Shown: positions 42,442-50,816 of the stretch, one piece after another
Position numbering within the stretch: the stretch's first letter is position 1
How the letters are laid out: each line of letters starts with the position of its first letter
Assembly (NCBI RefSeq): GCF_900100345.1
Contig: NZ_FMTT01000023.1
Coordinates: 1 to 64,000 of the forward strand
Direction of reading: 5' to 3'
Length of the DNA: 64,000 nucleotides
From: Paenibacillus tianmuensis
Lineage (GTDB): Bacteria > Bacillota > Bacilli > Paenibacillales > NBRC-103111
The notes under the pieces: model-generated
The model's database searches: none
What the model was told of the DNA's origin: nothing
What the model saw: the letters and a program-made list of their open reading frames with translations, nothing else
Translations under genes and position numbers: made by a program

Positions 42442-43490
42442 CGTTTTCCTTCATAACGGCGCGCGTACTCGTATATTTGCCGGATCGCCTCGGGAAAATG
42501 CGCTTTCCTGAACGCTTCATACACTTTGTTCATCGCCAAGTAAACCGGGTGCGGCACACCGTTCCATTTATGCATGCTCGGGATAAACAAAGGTTCGCCC
42601 TGCCCGTTACCGTTATGCCTGATCGATTGCGATATCGCTTCCGTCATATATCCGGCCAGTTTAGATAAGGAGACGGACATAATGTTTGCATCAAGAACCG
42701 TTGCCCGCAAAAGATCCTCGTCGAAATAAGACAAGCCGTTAAAGGTCATCGAAGCAGGATGGTTCGGGTAAGACAAATAGTAGAAGCCATTGCTATCGAT
42801 CGGTTTAAGAAATTCACCTTTGATCGGTGGCGATCTGTATAGCAACTGGTTGTTGAACGATTCGTTTTGCACCCGGCCCGGATAATCCGCGCGGATGAAA
42901 TGTATGCGACTCGGATAAAAAGCATCCGGATTGAGCATCTTCGCTATTTGGGATAGCTCCGCATAATGTGCAAGCAGGTTGCCGGCAATGCTCTTCGCCC
43001 GGGACGGAGGAATCTGATTCGATAAAACGATCGAAACCGTCGATTGGTGATTCGATTCCCTCCACTCGGTCATATTCCCACCAATGAGGTTGAAACCGCG
43101 AACGCCCGACGCATCGAATACGACACGCTGTCTCCCATCCGCCGCTTGGGAATTCTTCCGCTCCCCGTTCGCGATAAGCTGCATCCGTCCGCCCGCTTCA
43201 ACCTCCACATGAAATTCGGCAGGCAGCCGGTAAGGCTCGCTTTCTCTAACGGCTTCATCCACAACGGGACTTGACAGTCTTTCGTCGAAACGTACTTGCT
43301 CCAATTCGGCCAGCCTGTCGGTTCCCGGGTAAGGGTACCATCCGTAATATCCCGGCAGGAACAGCTTATCCGAATCGACAAACACTCTTCGCTCCCAATG
43401 GGCATCAAGGGAATCGTCGATTCCTCCAGATCCTTGCGGATCATACCAATCGTTGATCGTACCTGCATATTCCATCGTCGTCTCCACCAC
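42438..43490 (-). CDS. M1-peptidase-like extracellular domain of the ABC permease (frameshifted 3' part)
   Basis: This frame is the direct continuation of the permease gene at 43070-44746, one base out of phase from about 43497. It reads MEYAGTINDWYDPQGSGGID, WERRVFVDSDKLFLPGYYGW and YPYPGTDRL, the pattern of the beta-sandwich and catalytic-like domain of aminopeptidase-N-fused permeases. The HExxH zinc motif of active M1 peptidases is not present in the readable part, so it is likely a non-catalytic relative. The original protein would have spanned 42438-44746. Confidence 0.75.
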   Translation of the reverse strand: MVETTMEYAGTINDWYDPQGSGGIDDSLDAHWERRVFVDSDKLFLPGYYGWYPYPGTDRLAELEQVRFDERLSSPVVDEAVRESEPYRLPAEFHVEVEAGGRMQLIANGERKNSQAADGRQRVVFDASGVRGFNLIGGNMTEWRESNHQSTVSIVLSNQIPPSRAKSIAGNLLAHYAELSQIAKMLNPDAFYPSRIHFIRADYPGRVQNESFNNQLLYRSPPIKGEFLKPIDSNGFYYLSYPNHPASMTFNGLSYFDEDLLRATVLDANIMSVSLSKLAGYMTEAISQSIRHNGNGQGEPLFIPSMHKWNGVPHPVYLAMNKVYEAFRKAHFPEAIRQIYEYARRYEGKR

Positions 43491-44746
43491 CGTTCGAGGC
43501 TGAACGGGCCGAGCCGGGACAACCCATACGACATCCTCTTCGGGCTCCCACTCGAAGGCTGCGGCATCCCTTCGACCTTTACTTCATGGATTTGGAAATG
43601 ATGCCGGAGCGACAGCGGAAAGCGGTCAATTGCCTCCTGGCCTCCATGGTGCAATTGGATCGCGCTCTGCACTTCCATGAGGTGCTTTTCCCCGATATTC
43701 ACCTTCAAATCGTATTTGAGTGCCGTCAGCATGGCGTACTTCCGGCCCAGAAGGAGCATGTTCTTATGCTGCTGCGTCAGTGGATTCACGCTCGGGTCCG
43801 CTTCTTCACCTGCCAGAAACCGTTCGACAGCAATTCGATTGATCTCCGAAGGATTTTCCTGAAACAGCTTTCTGTAAAATGCGAAATTCCCTTTGGACGA
43901 TTCGGTACGCTCCTTCCATATGGACGCATAGCCGAGGACGCTCATAACCATTGTGACGACGGCTGCGGCGGCAATCGGGTACAAGACGGTATTCCGACTC
44001 TTTTCCTTTCTTCCCCTCTTCGCGCTGTACACGATTCCTCCGAATAAGAGGACGATCAGCGCGGTATGGAACAAACGGAGAAGCCCGTATGCCGTAGCGT
44101 CCGTAAAGCCCCATAATTCCGAATAAAAGCCCAACCGGGTTAAGTCGGTTAATCCAATATCGGCCAAATAGGTCCACTGGGCCGGCATCCATTCGAGAAA
44201 AATAACATTGGCCAAAAACAAAACAGCCGCGACAATCGCCAAGCTGTACAAATAAACGATGCGGTTGCGGGTCCAAGTGCCGATCCAATAACCGAGCAAG
44301 ATCGTAAAGGTCGTCGGAATGACGAATGAGCCGAGCATAAATAATCCTGCTGACATAGAGGAAAACGTCATTCCCGCACGCAAAGCATGATAGGCGTAAA
44401 AGCACGCGGGCAGCAGGGAGAGCGCGCCCAGCGGAATAATCAAGGCGAGTAGTCTGGCCGCAATCAATTGTACGGAACGATAGGGCAAAGCGTCTTGTAT
44501 CGGACGAATCTTCACTGCGGTATCTCTTCGCGCAGCCGATACAGCCAAAAATGGTGCCATCATAAACATAAACCACATGAACTTGTAGGAACTCGATAGG
44601 GTATACCACCCGATATCATCCGCATACGCGTTATTGATCAGGGAGATTGCCCAAGCCCCGCCTGTTACGGCCAGCAGGATCAAACCGAACCATCCCCGGA
44701 ACATAAGTTTCCATTCGACGACGACATATTTCCAAATAGCAATCAT
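43070..44746 (-). CDS. ABC transporter permease with fused peptidase-like domain (5' part, frameshifted)
   Basis: Membrane protein starting MIAIWKYVVVEWKLMFRGWF with about seven to eight membrane helices in the first 260 residues (FGLILLAVTGGAWAISLIN, LLALIIPLGALSLLPACFYA, YLYSLAIVAAVLFLANVIFL), then an extracellular part. Authentic sequence ends near 43497 at GPFSLERW; a one-base deletion there moves the remaining domain into the frame of the 42438-43490 entry. The start overlaps the upstream ATPase stop (ATGA). Broken genes on both sides suggest the whole operon is decaying. Confidence 0.8.
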   Translation of the reverse strand: MIAIWKYVVVEWKLMFRGWFGLILLAVTGGAWAISLINNAYADDIGWYTLSSSYKFMWFMFMMAPFLAVSAARRDTAVKIRPIQDALPYRSVQLIAARLLALIIPLGALSLLPACFYAYHALRAGMTFSSMSAGLFMLGSFVIPTTFTILLGYWIGTWTRNRIVYLYSLAIVAAVLFLANVIFLEWMPAQWTYLADIGLTDLTRLGFYSELWGFTDATAYGLLRLFHTALIVLLFGGIVYSAKRGRKEKSRNTVLYPIAAAAVVTMVMSVLGYASIWKERTESSKGNFAFYRKLFQENPSEINRIAVERFLAGEEADPSVNPLTQQHKNMLLLGRKYAMLTALKYDLKVNIGEKHLMEVQSAIQLHHGGQEAIDRFPLSLRHHFQIHEVKVEGMPQPSSGSPKRMSYGLSRLGPFSLERWWRRRWNMQVRSTIGMIRKDLEESTIPLMPIGSEECLSIRISCSCRDITDGTLTREPTGWPNWSKYVSTKDCQVPLWMKPLEKASLTGCLPNFMWRLKRADGCSLSRTGSGRIPKRRMGDSVSYSMRRAFAVSTSLVGI

Positions 44747-45417
44747 GGCAGCGGCACCTCCGGCTTCATGACATCCATATAAGCATCCTCCAACCCACTT
44801 GCCGCCGGCTCCGCGCCTTCAAAGGGCTTGGCTCCATCACTGGACAACACGTGTGTTTCCCGACCGTAAGCCGTCTTCCGGGAGGAGAGTACTTTGAGGT
44901 GCAGTTTGATGATATCGAACCGGGTCTCCTCGACCATTCCCGTCCATACCCGGCCCTTCACCCGTTCAAGCAGCTGCGCTTGCGTGCCTTGGTAGACGAC
45001 TCGGCCCTCTTTCATCATGGCAAGCCGATCGCAGCTGCAGCCGATATCGGCCGCGATATGGGTCGACAAAATGACAATACGATCTTTGACCATTTGATTA
45101 AGCCACTTGCGAAAACGAATCCGCTCCTCCAGATCGAGTCCCGCCGTCGGTTCGTCAACCATAATCAGCTTCGGCGATCCGAGCATCGCATGAGCGATTC
45201 CGATCCGCTGCTTCATACCGCCGGAATAGCTCCCCATCCGCTTCTTCGCTTGATCGGTCATATTCACTTGTTCCAGCAGCGAAGCAACCTCCTCTTTCCG
45301 CTTGCGCGAATTCGTTATTCCTTTCATCAGCGCCACATAATCGAGATACTCGGAACCGGATAAGTTGCCGTATAAACCGAACTCCTGCGGCAAGTACCCG
45401 AGCACCGCCCGAATCGC
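44743..45417 (-). pseudogene. ABC transporter ATPase truncated at its 5' end
   Basis: It begins inside the nucleotide-binding domain at AIRAVLGYLPQEFGLYGNLS (Q-loop) and keeps the signature SYSGGMKQRIGIA, Walker B LIMVDEPTAGL and H-loop LSTHIAAD, but Walker A is absent: an in-frame stop and unrelated sequence lie upstream of 45417. It therefore cannot bind ATP normally. GTG 45405 could start the remnant but has no ribosome binding site. It is the first gene of the decayed operon, and its loss probably also removed the promoter. Confidence 0.8.
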
Positions 45418-45546
45418 CTATGTGGCTAAAAAGATTTGGTATGGCCGCAATTTTTTTCGAAACATTTGGAATGGATAAAGCACTGCGCTCGCAATGACAA
45501 ACGTTGAACCTTCGGATTCGAGAATGAAGTTAAACTTTCTTACTCT

Positions 45547-45585
45547 AAAAAAAGCACGCGACAGGATTATCCTGTGCGTGCTTGG
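45547..45585 (-). terminator. Terminator of the 57-residue gene
   Basis: AGCACGCGACAGG and CCTGTGCGTGCT form a strong imperfect hairpin; on the minus strand it is followed by TTTTTTTAGAG. Confidence 0.8.
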
Positions 45586-45591
45586 ATCTTC

Positions 45592-45765
45592 TTATTGTTC
45601 CTCCAACTCATCGGGTACATCGTATTTATTGATATGCGAAGTGATCGCCTCGACGGCTTCGTTTACATCCGTCGTCGCAGGCACTTCGTTCACCACGTCG
45701 TCCGTCTGGTCATAAAAATTCAACCGGTTCGCCTCGGCCGCTTTCTCTTTGTCACTTTCTTTCAT
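45592..45765 (-). CDS. Small acidic protein, 57 residues
   Basis: ATG 45763-45765 to TAA 45592-45594 on the minus strand, preceded by GGAGG about 10 bases upstream and followed by a strong terminator. The product starts MKESDKEKAAEANRLNFYDQ and ends INKYDVPDELEEQ, is acidic and probably helical or disordered, with no membrane segment. Family not recognised; gene structure rather than homology supports it. Confidence 0.65.
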   Translation of the reverse strand: MKESDKEKAAEANRLNFYDQTDDVVNEVPATTDVNEAVEAITSHINKYDVPDELEEQ

Positions 45766-45963
45766 CCTCAAGATGCCTCCTTCATAGCATACGTTCGCCT
45801 TTACTATACACGAAGTTAATATTTGTTATGCATAAAATGACGCAAGATAATTTCCCGATCGCTTCCATTTAAGATGATGATGTTTACTTCTCTTCATTGA
45901 AAAAAAGAGTGATTCCCTATGTTCTTTCGTCAATATCTTCACACGAACCCAATTGCATTAATT

Positions 45964-46190
45964 TCAAGTCGCACGCCGCTGCCGTTTTCTACGCCACGCA
46001 TACAATACCATAAAACCGAGAACACTCATTCCCGTGTCCAGCAGCCCCGCTTCCGGCCCGAAGTCCCCACCGGTTAGCCAGCTTAAATGCGTTTGAAACG
46101 AGGCCGCGAATATCCCGTTCACATCGCTCCCGCTGACGGCTAGCCCATGACCTCGATGGAATAAAGCAAGAATTGTCGACAGACTCCCGA
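45964..46190 (-). pseudogene. C-terminal remnant of a CPBP-type membrane protein
   Basis: A minus-strand frame reads STILALFHRGHGLAVSGSDV, then IFAASFQTHLSWLTGGDFGP and EAGLLDTGMSVLGFMVLYAW and RRKRQRRAT to TGA 45964-45966. FGPEAGLLDT before a last hydrophobic helix and basic tail is typical of the C terminus of CPBP intramembrane metalloprotease-family proteins. No start exists; the upstream part is lost. Confidence 0.45.
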
Positions 46191-46344
46191 AATCCTGCTA
46201 AAATGCACTATAGACTTCCCCCTATAAAAGAATAAAGGTGAAAAAATAATGCTATCTTTTTCCAGATTAAGTAAGTGCAAACCCCCTATCCCGTAATTTC
46301 TTTGCCGGCCCATTGAGATTTTTGAATTATAGGGGGAATTGGCT

Positions 46345-47514
46345 ATGCAAAGAAAAATCTCATCACCATCATTACTGTTGTTAATTGTCCTTGTGGCTTT
46401 TCCGCAAATTAGCGAAACGATCTATACACCTTCATTACCGGATATCGCGAAGAGCCTGCATACAACCGGCAATGCGATCCAACTGACACTCAGTATATAT
46501 TTCCTCGGTTTCGGCGTTGGCGTTTTTTGCTGGGGAAGGCTTTCGGATTCTATTGGGCGGCGTCCCGCTATGCTTTGGGGAATCTTGGTTTATGCCCTAG
46601 GCAGCTTGGGATGTTACCTGTCCGGTTCGGCTGAATGGTTGCTAGTAAGCCGATTCATTCAGGCTTTTGGCGCCAGCACCGGCTCGGTGGTGACTCAAAC
46701 CATACTTCGTGAGAGTATCGAAGGAGCCAAGCGTCATGCGGTGTTTGCTCAGATCTCTGCGGCACTTGCCTTTACACCGGCCATCGGGCCGTTAATTGGA
46801 GGATGGGTCGATCAAGCGTTCGGTTTTAGAGCTGTGTTCTTCACTCTGGTTGTGATGAGCGTCGCCATTTTTACGTACACAATGGTTTCTCTGCCCGAGA
46901 CAAGAGTATCCACGAGCTCCGGCATTCGTACGTTTTCTGTAGCTAAGCGCTTGATTTCTGACAGAAGAATATGGGCATTCGGTTTTCTCATAGGAGCATC
47001 AAACGGCATACTGTTCAGTTACTACGCCGAGGCCCCGTTCATTTTTATCGAGTTTTTTCACATGAGTCCGGGTGTGTTTGGTTTTTTAGGAATTTTCGTG
47101 GCGCTGTCTTCCATTATTGGTGCAATGCTGTCGAAAAAACTGCTAAACCGGGTCCCGGCAGAAAAAATTATTTTTCTTGGTTCCCTCGTCACGATGGCGG
47201 GGGCCGTATGTCTCACCGTTCTTGCACTTTATGGCATGAGTCCTTCCGTAGCAGGATTGGCATTCATGGTAGCTTCGATCTTTATCCTCCTGCTAGGAAT
47301 CGGTATGGCCATTCCTAACTGCCTGAGTCTGGCGCTCGTCAATTACGACGATGTCCTTGGTACCGCGGGCGCTATTTTCGGATTGGGCTATTACATGGTG
47401 GTCAGCCTGATTACCAGCGGGATGAGCTATCTTCACGATGGTTCGTTATTAACCATGCCTATCTATTTTCTCGTATTAGCGATAGGTATGGCCTTTGTGA
47501 GCAAGAAGCTTTAA
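46345..47514 (+). CDS. MFS multidrug efflux transporter, Bcr/CflA-type
   Basis: 389 residues, 12 predicted membrane helices. Typical of the DHA1 Bcr/CflA drug:H+ antiporters: SETIYTPSLPDIAKSLHTT after helix 1, motif A in GRLSDSIGRRPAM between helices 2 and 3, RFIQAFGASTGSVVTQTIL with the antiporter motif-C-like SAALAFTPAIGPLIGGW in helix 5. AGGGGG about 9 bases before ATG 46345 supports this start over TTG 46339. A strong terminator follows. Substrate cannot be inferred. Confidence 0.92.
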   Translation: MQRKISSPSLLLLIVLVAFPQISETIYTPSLPDIAKSLHTTGNAIQLTLSIYFLGFGVGVFCWGRLSDSIGRRPAMLWGILVYALGSLGCYLSGSAEWLLVSRFIQAFGASTGSVVTQTILRESIEGAKRHAVFAQISAALAFTPAIGPLIGGWVDQAFGFRAVFFTLVVMSVAIFTYTMVSLPETRVSTSSGIRTFSVAKRLISDRRIWAFGFLIGASNGILFSYYAEAPFIFIEFFHMSPGVFGFLGIFVALSSIIGAMLSKKLLNRVPAEKIIFLGSLVTMAGAVCLTVLALYGMSPSVAGLAFMVASIFILLLGIGMAIPNCLSLALVNYDDVLGTAGAIFGLGYYMVVSLITSGMSYLHDGSLLTMPIYFLVLAIGMAFVSKKL

Positions 47515-47519
47515 ACATT

Positions 47520-47557
47520 GGGAAGCCGGTTCTCTCTAAGCAGAGAATCGGCTTCTC
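47520..47557 (+). terminator. Terminator of the MFS gene
   Basis: GAAGCCGGTTCTCT (47522-47535) and AGAGAATCGGCTTC (47542-47555) pair with one wobble, followed by TCTG. Confidence 0.75.
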
Positions 47558-47593
47558 TGCATTCCCCCCGCTAAGCGCCCTCGACTGATGGCC

Positions 47594-47621
47594 AAAAAAA
47601 TAGGCTCCCGGGCGGGAGCCT
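47594..47621 (-). terminator. Terminator of the copper-amine-oxidase-type stalk gene
   Basis: AGGCTCCCG (47602-47610) and CGGGAGCCT (47613-47621); on the minus strand followed by ATTTTTTT. Confidence 0.85.
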
Positions 47622-47625
47622 AAAC

Positions 47626-48687
47626 TTAGTTTTCGACAACGATTTTAACGGCTTGGCCGATTGGCGGCAAGCTTTTGGTCAAGATCGGACCATAGAAGGC
47701 ATACACTTTATCGCCTTTTTTAAGCTGATCTGCGGCAACCGGTTGATTATCCTTCGTTCCGATCACAGGTGTATCCCCTGCCACATTCAGGACTACCGTG
47801 TCATGCGATCCGTCGCTAAGCTTATTCCCTTTGATCGTAAGACGCGTTGTCCCCTCAGCCGAAGAAGTAATCTCCTCGATCTCGCCTGCCGTACCTAAAG
47901 TTTGCTGCGCGGCAGAGCTCTGTTTCACGATAATTTTTTTCGCATGGGTCATCGGCGGCATGCTCATGGCCATCGCCAGACCATGCTCCGCTTCAATGAA
48001 CACGCCCAGCTGCAAATCGGCAAGCGTCAGCTTCTGGTTATTGTCGGATACGATTTCCGTTTCGCCCGAAATGTTCAGTCGGACGCCGTGCCCATAGCCG
48101 TTAAGGCCGATCTCTCCGCCTTTATCGCGATAGGTGATGCTTGTGATCGTTCCTTGCTTGGTCGTGTTCAAAACCTGTTCTTCGCTTTCTTGCTTCTTGG
48201 AATGGATAGTAATCGTACCCGTCGCGTTCACCTTCACTTGAAGCTTCATCACCTTTTCGAAATAGGACAGCGGCACATACGTTTTTTCATTCGTTAATTC
48301 CGGCGCCGCTTCGAGCGGAACAAGCATTTTGGCAAAGCTGTATTTGTCTTGTCCGATCTGAAGGGTTAGCCATTGGTTGCCTTGAACCAGTTCCAGCGAC
48401 TGGGTATCCTGCTTCCAGGTCAGCTTATAGCCAAGCGCTTCGGCTGCAGCGCGAATCGGTACCATAATTTGATTTTTAGCGCCTACGTATATTGGGTTCT
48501 CTTCGGGAGAGAATCCTTTTCCATCGATCACGAGAACAAACTTAAGACCGCCGTAGGAATCCTGCGGAGCAGGAGCGGAAATCGGCAGCGGTTTTACCGT
48601 CGCAGACTCGCCTGGAGCAGCGGACACGACGTTGGTTGCCAGCAGCGCGCCGGCCAGGACAGTCCCGAGTACTTTGAATGGTTTCAT
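47626..48687 (-). CDS. Secreted copper amine oxidase N-terminal (stalk) domain protein
   Basis: 353 residues with a signal peptide (MKPFKVLGTVLAGALLATNV, cleavage near SAA-PG). The first part holds the Cu_amine_oxidN1/stalk domain so common in Paenibacillus: VLVIDGKGFSPEENPIYVGA, MVPIRAAAEALGYKLTW and LTNEKTYVPLSYFEKVMKL. Two similar strand-rich blocks follow (QGTITSITYRDKGGEIGLNG; GEIEEITSSAEGTTRLTIKG), each with a SMPPM/LPPIGQA-type motif near its end, suggesting an internal duplication of a small beta domain. Secreted or wall-associated; no enzyme domain. AGGAGG precedes the ATG well. Confidence 0.85.
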   Translation of the reverse strand: MKPFKVLGTVLAGALLATNVVSAAPGESATVKPLPISAPAPQDSYGGLKFVLVIDGKGFSPEENPIYVGAKNQIMVPIRAAAEALGYKLTWKQDTQSLELVQGNQWLTLQIGQDKYSFAKMLVPLEAAPELTNEKTYVPLSYFEKVMKLQVKVNATGTITIHSKKQESEEQVLNTTKQGTITSITYRDKGGEIGLNGYGHGVRLNISGETEIVSDNNQKLTLADLQLGVFIEAEHGLAMAMSMPPMTHAKKIIVKQSSAAQQTLGTAGEIEEITSSAEGTTRLTIKGNKLSDGSHDTVVLNVAGDTPVIGTKDNQPVAADQLKKGDKVYAFYGPILTKSLPPIGQAVKIVVEN

Positions 48688-48817
48688 GATGTCACATACC
48701 TCCTGTTATAACCTTATGTAAGAGAACAAACCTTTGAGCTAAGGCTCCATATTTGCTGTTCTCAATCTCCTAAACGCGATGTCCGGATAAAATGTTGCAC
48801 GGCAGGGAGTTCCAAGC

Positions 48818-48851
48818 AAAAAAATGCCTGCTCTCGAAACCGAGGGCAAGC
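48818..48851 (-). terminator. Terminator of the second GNAT gene
   Basis: GCCTGCTCTCG (48826-48836) and CGAGGGCAAGC (48841-48851) pair with mismatches; on the minus strand followed by ATTTTTTTGC. Confidence 0.6.
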
Positions 48852-48886
48852 GTCTTGATGTTGTTCTTCGGATGTTCATGGGATTG

Positions 48887-49348
48887 TCAAAGAAGCTTTT
48901 TCTCCATACATATACTGCTGGGGCAATCCACATATTCTCCAAAAGGATCGATATCGATAAATCCGAATTTCTTGTACAACGCTATCGATTCGGGCTGCAT
49001 AGGCCCGGTTTCGAGGAATAAGGATCTAAATCCTGCCCGCGCCGCTTCCTGCTCCAAAAATGACAAGATACTTGACGCAATTCCTTTATTTCTGAACGAA
49101 GGATCTACAAAAATCCGTTTCAATTCGGCAGCCTGTGCGTCTAGAGGACGGTAAGCCCCGCAGCCGGCAGCCACACCGTTACAACAAGCGAGGACGAATA
49201 CCATCTCGTTAACCTTGGCCCCTTCCAAATCAACGCCAAACACTTCGTCCGCAGGGTACAACGAATATAAATAATCGTCCAGTTTCGCAATCAATGCGAT
49301 CAAATGCTCATTGTTCGGCTCCACGACTTGTATTGTGAACGTTTCCAT
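48887..49348 (-). CDS. GNAT family N-acetyltransferase
   Basis: 153 residues. GNAT core motifs are VFVLACCNGVAAGCGAYRPL, AELKRIFVDPSFRNKGIASS with the acetyl-CoA loop RNKGIA, and the C-terminal SLFLETGPMQPESIALYKKF followed by GFIDIDPFGEY. This YKKFGF(I)xxxxFGEY ending is typical of a common Bacillales group (YjhQ/PaiA-like) acting on unknown small substrates. GGGAGCAGAG is 10-20 bases upstream of the ATG at 49346-49348. It is monocistronic, with its own terminator. Confidence 0.88.
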   Translation of the reverse strand: METFTIQVVEPNNEHLIALIAKLDDYLYSLYPADEVFGVDLEGAKVNEMVFVLACCNGVAAGCGAYRPLDAQAAELKRIFVDPSFRNKGIASSILSFLEQEAARAGFRSLFLETGPMQPESIALYKKFGFIDIDPFGEYVDCPSSICMEKKLL

Positions 49349-49862
49349 TCTCTGCTCCCTCTGTATAAAATCTAGTTCCGATTACACAGAATCCACTTTA
49401 TTCCGACAACCATCATATCTTGATTTGTTACATAACATTACATAAAATAGATCACGTCTATCCGCTGAGGTTTGGACACATGTTGCATCTCGATAAATAC
49501 ACGATTTGCTTCAATGATAAACTCTCCTAAAGGATCGCTGAATAAATGTGAGAACTCTCCAAGTCTGGAGAGTTCTTTTTTTACTACATCAGAAAGTAAA
49601 GGTTTTCACTTTATACTTTGGCTGATTCCGCTACGGTAAACGCGCTCGTCCAAAGGACCGCGTAAGCCGTTTATCCTTGTGAGTGTACATAATACCATCG
49701 GTAGCCTGTTTGTTGAACGTTTAGCTTCCAATGCTTACCACTAACTTACCGGCAAATCGTTTGTAGAGCTGCTTCATGAACTTAGAATCAGTTATGCATT
49801 CCATGAAGCAAGACAGTGTTAACCGACGGAACAGAGGGGATGGGATAATCCAGCCATTGCTA
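49349..49862. other. Gene-free stretch with an orphan terminator
   Basis: It holds the GNAT promoter region, a direct repeat TTACATAACATTACATAA near 49428-49445, and an isolated terminator at 49551-49582. Beyond that only short unsupported frames. Confidence 0.4.
49551..49582 (+). terminator. Orphan rho-independent terminator
   Basis: Perfect arms AGAACTCTCC (49551-49560) and GGAGAGTTCT (49567-49576) followed by TTTTTTT. No protein gene precedes it on the plus strand for several kb, so it may end a small RNA or be a relic. Confidence 0.7.
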
Positions 49863-50675
49863 TTACTCGATATGATACCGAACAGCACCTTTGAAGTCTA
49901 CCGAATCTTGATTGGAAGTCAACTTGGCTTGGAATATACACCGGTCACCGCGGGCGAAGGATTCCGTATATTCAAATGGAATACAGGACTTGGTAAAAGC
50001 AATACGCTTCACATGGAAGGCAGGACTGCCTGCAGCGGTTTGAAGCAGTTTGGCGGTTTCCTTGGACAAACTGACACACTCGTAGGTTTCGGTAGCGTGT
50101 CCCATCTGGACATGGTATTCATCGCGTAGCAGACGGTACAGCGATTGAGAGGTGAAATCGACTGTTTCCAAAGATGGAAACTTGGTCATGGGAAGATACG
50201 TATGTTCAAGAAGAATCGGTTCTCCATTTGCTTTTCGTATCCGGCTTAGACGTAAAACTTGCTCATCATAAGGCAGATTCAGCATATTGCCGATGGTTAA
50301 ACCTGCGGAAAATATGATGCTCTCGAGTACAATGGATTCCGGAACAGCCTGTAAAACTAGCATGTCTTCCGTAAAATTATACAGATGGTCTAACGTTCGG
50401 TGTAACTTCGGTGAAGCGACGGTGGAGCCGCGACCTCTCCGGCGAACAATAAGTCCTTGTTCCGAGAGCTGATCCATGGCAAGTCTGATGGTGGTACGGC
50501 TTACTTGCAGCCATTTACAAAGTTGGCTCTCGGAGGGAAGCGGATCACCAGCCTTCAACGATCCGCTTTGAATGGCCTGTTTCATCGTTTCAAGCAATTG
50601 GGAATAAAGTGGCGTGTCAGATTCCGTATCATTCATTTTAAAATTCAAGAGCCATGCGGGGAGTTGATGATTCAT
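49863..50675 (-). CDS. GntR/UTRA family transcriptional regulator
   Basis: Winged-helix GntR domain (LYSQLLETMKQAIQSGSLKA, GDPLPSESQLCKWLQVSRTT, IRLAMDQLSEQGLIVRRRGR) followed by a UTRA ligand-binding domain (LSRIRKANGEPILLEHTYLP, SLYRLLRDEYHVQMGHATE, SFARGDRCIF). Length 271 from ATG 50675; an in-frame ATG at 50738 has no ribosome binding site and would put coding sequence over a candidate operator, so 50675 is preferred but not certain. Divergent from deoC with GTATGATAC-type sites between them, so it probably controls deoxyribose or nucleoside catabolism. The likely ligand is a phosphorylated sugar. Confidence 0.88.
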   Translation of the reverse strand: MNHQLPAWLLNFKMNDTESDTPLYSQLLETMKQAIQSGSLKAGDPLPSESQLCKWLQVSRTTIRLAMDQLSEQGLIVRRRGRGSTVASPKLHRTLDHLYNFTEDMLVLQAVPESIVLESIIFSAGLTIGNMLNLPYDEQVLRLSRIRKANGEPILLEHTYLPMTKFPSLETVDFTSQSLYRLLRDEYHVQMGHATETYECVSLSKETAKLLQTAAGSPAFHVKRIAFTKSCIPFEYTESFARGDRCIFQAKLTSNQDSVDFKGAVRYHIE

Positions 50676-50716
50676 AGCATTACCTGCTTCCGGTTGTAAT
50701 AATGGATCGTCTTTAC

Positions 50717-50794
50717 TTGTATGATACTTTACAAACATTAAAGGAGCAAGTCACGGTTGAACTTAAATCAAACGTATGATACATTTGATACATA
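50717..50794. promoter_or_regulatory. deoC promoter region with candidate GntR operators
   Basis: TGTATGATAC at about 50718-50727 and CGTATGATAC at about 50775-50784 carry the odd-centred palindrome GTATGATAC, and a third partial copy TTTGATACATAA follows. They lie between the divergent GntR gene and deoC, the usual place for sites of a UTRA-type repressor. Confidence 0.5.
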
Positions 50795-50816
50795 ACATAT
50801 ATTAGGAGGAACTACA

